This document shows, piece after piece, positions 5,804-8,121 of a DNA stretch of 8,121 nt. The stretch lies in contig JACCYX010000291.1 of assembly GCA_013696265.1 (NCBI GenBank), forward strand, positions 1 through 8,121. Reading direction: 5' to 3'. Both the position numbers and the translations under genes were made by a program. The notes beneath the pieces were generated by a model that was not told where the DNA came from, ran no database searches, and saw nothing but the letters and a program-made list of their open reading frames with translations. Each line of letters starts with the position of its first letter. Positions within the stretch are counted from its first letter, which is position 1. This stretch comes from Chloroflexia bacterium. GTDB lineage: Bacteria > Chloroflexota > Chloroflexia > Thermomicrobiales > UBA6265.

Positions 5804-7351
5804 TCAGTGATCGGCGTGGCCGTCGATCGTCATCGGCACGTCCGCCTCGGTGCCGGGCTCGACGACCACGAACTGCCCCATCATCCCGTTGTCCTCGTGC
5901 TTGAGGATGTGGCAGTGGTACATGTAGGGCGTGCCGGGATCGACGTGCGTGTCGAATTGCACCGCCAGCCTCACGGCGTGATCCGGGCCGATGAAGACGG
6001 TGTCCTTGGGACCGCGCAGGTGAGCCGGGGGCTCCTCGCCATTCACCTCCAGCACCCAGGAGGTGGCGCCGTGGATGTGGAACGTGTGCGGCTGGCCGTT
6101 GGTGCGCACGTTCCAGACCTCCAGCGCCCCGGCCGGGATCACCTCATTGATCCGGGTCATGTCCATCTCCTGTCCGTTGATCCGGTTGTGGCCATCCAAC
6201 TCGAAATCGCGCTCGGTCGCGTCGTCGGGAACGGTTGGAGCCTGACCGGAGGAACCCAGGTCGTCCGGCGACGACGGCGATGACGCCAGCGGCCCGGCGG
6301 CCCGGAGATTGAGCACGTCGAACGAGTCGTTGCCACCGATCTGGCGGTCGAGACCGTCCAGCTCGAAACTCCGCAGGACCACATCGTCGCCTTCGCTGAA
6401 CGCGACCACGATCTCGGCCCGCTCGCCAGGTCCGATCTGGAGCCGCGTCAGGTCGACCGGCTCGCCCGGCACGAACCCGTTGTCGGTGGCAACCAAACGG
6501 AACGGGCGGTCGTCGTCGAACCCCAGATTGTAGAACCGGGCGTTCGAGCCATTCAGGATCCGGAATCGCACCAGCGACCGGGTGACGTCGAGGTAGGGGT
6601 CCCAGGTGCCGTTGACGAGGATCGTGTCGCCGAGGATGCCGAAGTTGGCCGAGCCGCCCACCTGCTCGAAGAACGACCCGGTATCCATCGACATCTCGCC
6701 ACCATCGGTGATGTTCTTGTCCTGGATGATGAGCGGGAAGTCGTCGATCCCGTACTCGCGCGGCAGATCGAGACGGTCGCTCTCGTCATCGTCGACGAGG
6801 AACAACCCGGCAATGCCGCGGTACACGTGCTCGGCGGTCTCGCCATGCGGGTGCGGGTGATACCAGAGCGTCGCGGCCGGCTGGTCGACCGTCCATTCCG
6901 GACTCCACGCCTCGCCGGCGGCGATCATCTGGTGCGGCCCGCCGTCCATGATGGCGGGAAGGTGCATCCCGTGCCAATGGATCGAGGTTTCCTCCGGCAG
7001 GTCGTTGCGGACCGCGAACGCCACCACGTCGCCCCGCCGGGCACGCAGCGTCGGGCCGAGGAACGGGCCGTTGACGCCCCAGGTTTCGGCCTCGCCGGAC
7101 GGCAGGATCCGGGTCCGCCCGGTTTGGAGGGTGAGATCGAAGATTTTCCGGCCATTGGCGTCCGGCTCGCCTTCGAGCAGCGGCGGGATGTCGAGCGGCG
7201 TCGTGAAGGCCAGGTCCCCAACGGTGCTCTCGGGTTGGTTGGCCAGAAAAAAGGTTGCGGTTCCGGCCGCGCTGACCGCGACGCAGCAGCCGAGGATGCC
7301 GCCGCCCGCGATCAGGGCGCGGCGGGTGAGTTTCGATCGGCGGGTGGACAT
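5804..7351 (-). CDS. Tat-exported multicopper oxidase, CueO-like
   Basis: This 515-residue protein has three cupredoxin domains and all four copper-binding motifs: HWHG (His125, His127), WYHPHPHG (His165, His167), HTFHIHG (His422, His425, His427) and HCHILKHEDNGMM (His479, Cys480, His481, His485, axial Met490). The last is nearly the CueO sequence. The enzyme should oxidise a phenolic, metal or amine substrate with reduction of O2 to water. A Tat motif (KLTRRALIAGG, Arg10-Arg11) precedes a hydrophobic segment, so it works outside the cytoplasm; ILGC (19-22) loosely resembles a lipobox. The start at 7351 has GGGAG five bases upstream. The methionine-rich insert of E. coli CueO is absent; a Ser/Pro/Asp-rich linker (residues 354-378) precedes the last domain. 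It leads a probable two-gene unit with the arylsulfotransferase gene. Substrate (Cu(I), Mn(II) or phenols) is undetermined. Confidence 0.95.
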   Translation of the reverse strand: MSTRRSKLTRRALIAGGGILGCCVAVSAAGTATFFLANQPESTVGDLAFTTPLDIPPLLEGEPDANGRKIFDLTLQTGRTRILPSGEAETWGVNGPFLGPTLRARRGDVVAFAVRNDLPEETSIHWHGMHLPAIMDGGPHQMIAAGEAWSPEWTVDQPAATLWYHPHPHGETAEHVYRGIAGLFLVDDDESDRLDLPREYGIDDFPLIIQDKNITDGGEMSMDTGSFFEQVGGSANFGILGDTILVNGTWDPYLDVTRSLVRFRILNGSNARFYNLGFDDDRPFRLVATDNGFVPGEPVDLTRLQIGPGERAEIVVAFSEGDDVVLRSFELDGLDRQIGGNDSFDVLNLRAAGPLASSPSSPDDLGSSGQAPTVPDDATERDFELDGHNRINGQEMDMTRINEVIPAGALEVWNVRTNGQPHTFHIHGATSWVLEVNGEEPPAHLRGPKDTVFIGPDHAVRLAVQFDTHVDPGTPYMYHCHILKHEDNGMMGQFVVVEPGTEADVPMTIDGHADH

Positions 7352-7505
7352 GGATGCTCCCAATGAGGTGCGGTTCGAACGGCTACGCCCCGGCGCGTAC
7401 CGCGATACCCATTCATCGTCACATCCAAGTTTGAGAGTACCCTAAGAAATGCCCCGCAGCCGTCGCGGAGCCCGGCCCGCGCTGGCAGCACCCATCAGAG
7501 AACGT
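7352..7505 (-). promoter_or_regulatory. multicopper oxidase leader region
   Basis: This region upstream of the oxidase gene should carry its promoter. The ribosome-binding site GGGAG is clear. Near-palindrome GTACCGCGATAC (7397-7408) lies about 50 bases upstream of the start. I could not identify a convincing -35/-10 pair or a known copper-regulator operator. Confidence 0.3.
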
Positions 7506-7594
7506 GGCAGCGAAGCGACGCTTGCCTTGCCTGTGGCGGTGTGCGGCAAATCCCTCAGTACAAACTCCAAGGCACATTGACGTGCGTCGCTGCC
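7506..7594. repeat. intergenic inverted-repeat unit A
   Basis: GGCAGCGAAGCGACGC (7506-7521) and GCGTCGCTGCC (7584-7594) are inverted: the right arm's complement GGCAGCGACGC equals the left arm with five bases (AGCGA) duplicated. Between them lie the tandem CTTGCCTTGCCT (7521-7532) and non-coding sequence. It is part of the gene-free stretch 7352-7760. No gene or transposase is visible. Confidence 0.5.
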
Positions 7595-7604
7595 GTCCCC
7601 ACGC

Positions 7605-7732
7605 TGTCATGTCGGGCGCCAGCGAGACATCCCCCGCGCAGCGAAGCGATAGCCGTATTTCGGTCGCCAGCCGCATGAGTACCGGCTTCGCCGGGGGATA
7701 CCGCTTCGCTGCCTCACAAGCTCGGAATGACA
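7605..7732. repeat. intergenic inverted-repeat unit B (TGTCAT...ATCCCCC type)
   Basis: Two oppositely oriented copies of one motif face each other. The left copy reads TGTCAT (7605-7610), then AGCGA, then ATCCCCC (7629-7635) and GCAGCGAAGCG. The right copy, read on the minus strand, starts TGTCATTCCGAGC (7732 to 7720), then GCAGCGAAGCG, then ATCCCCC (7699 to 7693). A small stem, CCGGC/GCCGG (7682-7694), lies inside. Motifs of the TGTCATTCCGAGC...GCAGCGA...ATCCCC kind are, from memory, common short dispersed repeats in environmental genomes. Open frames across it are repeat artefacts. Confidence 0.55.
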
Positions 7733-7760
7733 ATCTGAGTTGGACACAGTACTCAGACGG

Positions 7761-8042
7761 TCAGTCCCGCAGCCGCCGCGGATGCATCACGCGCAAGATG
7801 CTGACCGTGTCCCCTTCGAATCGGTAGAGGACGACGTGATGCCGGAGGGCGTACTCACGAACGCCGGACTCGCGCTCACGACCGATCTCGGGGAACGACT
7901 GGATTCGCCGGGCTGCTTGCTTCAGCACAGCAAAATACGCATTCCGTTGCGGTCTTCCCCATTGTTCCTGAGTATATCGAAGGATGTCACGGATGTCCGT
8001 TTCCGCGTCCGGCGTGATGATGAGCCTAATATTTGACTGCAT
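7761..8042 (-). CDS. ParE/RelE-family toxin
   Basis: This 93-residue protein fits the RelE/ParE toxin superfamily in length and pattern: an N-terminal strand and helix (IRLIITPDAETDIRDILRYT, residues 5-24), a second helix (NAYFAVLKQAARRIQSFP), the loop PEIGRERESGVREYAL (51-66), then strands HHVVLYRFEGDTVSILRVMH and a terminal RRLRD. The GVREY...Y.V.YR.....V.IL.V.H.RR order is closer to ParE (gyrase inhibitor) than to ribosome-dependent RelE, but the target cannot be fixed from sequence. The start at 8042 is chosen because it overlaps the last 17 bases of the upstream antitoxin frame and keeps the family N-terminus; an ATG at 8069 would add nine residues. A ribosome-binding site is weak (AAGGTG, 12 bases upstream), consistent with translational coupling to the antitoxin. 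Confidence 0.88.
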   Translation of the reverse strand: MQSNIRLIITPDAETDIRDILRYTQEQWGRPQRNAYFAVLKQAARRIQSFPEIGRERESGVREYALRHHVVLYRFEGDTVSILRVMHPRRLRD

Positions 8043-8121
8043 TGCGCACCGGAGCACCTTGCATCGCATCAGTTTCGGATTGCTTCAGCAACTCGTCGAA
8101 GACATCGTCGGTGAGTTCCCG
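8026..8121 (-). CDS. C-terminal end of the cognate antitoxin (partial)
   Basis: On the minus strand an open frame enters from the right edge and ends at TAG (8028-8026). The visible 31 residues begin RELTDDVFDELLKQSE and end VRNAVKY. The frame is offset from the toxin and overlaps its ATG by 17 bases, the usual order (antitoxin first) for parDE/relBE operons. The acidic, helix-prone DDVFDELLKQSE is compatible with the toxin-wrapping tail of an antitoxin. The DNA-binding domain and start lie outside the window, so the antitoxin family (ParD, Phd or other) cannot be named. Confidence 0.65.
   Translation of the reverse strand, partial: RELTDDVFDELLKQSETDAMQGAPVRNAVKY

Noticed and set aside
4304..6283. 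659-codon plus-strand open frame across the arylsulfotransferase and oxidase genes
   Set aside because: It is antisense to two genes with clear signals, motifs and ribosome-binding sites, and its translation is Val/Arg/Asp/His-rich with no recognisable domain. Long antisense frames are expected in high-GC coding DNA.
6827..7366. 179-codon plus-strand open frame opposite the oxidase N-terminus
   Set aside because: It is antisense to the HWHG and HPHPHG copper motifs and shows no domain of its own.
7506..7732. Possible CRISPR array or integron attachment sites
   Set aside because: The repeats are inverted and imperfect, without regular spacers, and no cas or integrase gene is present.
7419..7733. 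104-codon minus-strand open frame
   Set aside because: It lies wholly within the inverted-repeat stretch, and its translation has the Arg/Cys/Ala-rich look of repeat-derived spurious frames.

Overview
The window comes from a high-GC bacterium. The gene families (a ScyD/ScyE-type propeller, an arylsulfotransferase and a CueO-like multicopper oxidase, the last two with twin-arginine signals, plus MazEF- and ParE-type toxin modules) and the abundant short intergenic repeats fit an environmental Chloroflexota lineage such as Thermomicrobia. That placement is inference from gene style; no rRNA or other marker gene is present.

Layout: (1) 1-1052 (+), the 3' part of a secreted ScyD/ScyE-family beta-propeller protein that enters from the left edge. 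(2) 1053-1206, a convergent gap with two hairpins and a dispersed-type repeat. (3) 1207-1911 (-), a complete MazEF-type toxin-antitoxin operon with its own promoter/operator, in a patch of visibly lower GC. (4) 1966-3066 (-), a DUF3052-like protein followed by an NADPH-dependent FMN reductase-type flavoprotein. (5) 3067-3189, a divergent intergenic region. (6) 3190-3644 (+), an unrecognised 83-residue protein followed by a 54-residue Pmp3/YqaE membrane protein. (7) 3645-3847, a convergent gap in which I see no gene. (8) 3848-7351 (-), a multicopper oxidase followed by an arylsulfotransferase-family protein, both Tat-exported. (9) 7352-7760, a gene-free stretch holding the oxidase leader and two inverted-repeat units. 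(10) 7761-8121 (-), a ParE/RelE toxin and the last 31 residues of its overlapping antitoxin, which leaves the window at the right edge.

The Tat pair is the main metabolic theme: an exported copper oxidase next to an exported sulfotransferase-fold propeller suggests extracytoplasmic chemistry on phenolic compounds, though neither substrate can be read from sequence. The two toxin-antitoxin modules and the repeats look like accessory material between ordinary genes. I found no CRISPR array, tRNA, rRNA, transposase or convincing new multi-gene defence system. The most distinctive details are the overlaps inside the two toxin modules, the operator-like palindrome at the mazEF promoter, and the hairpin beside the arylsulfotransferase ribosome-binding site.
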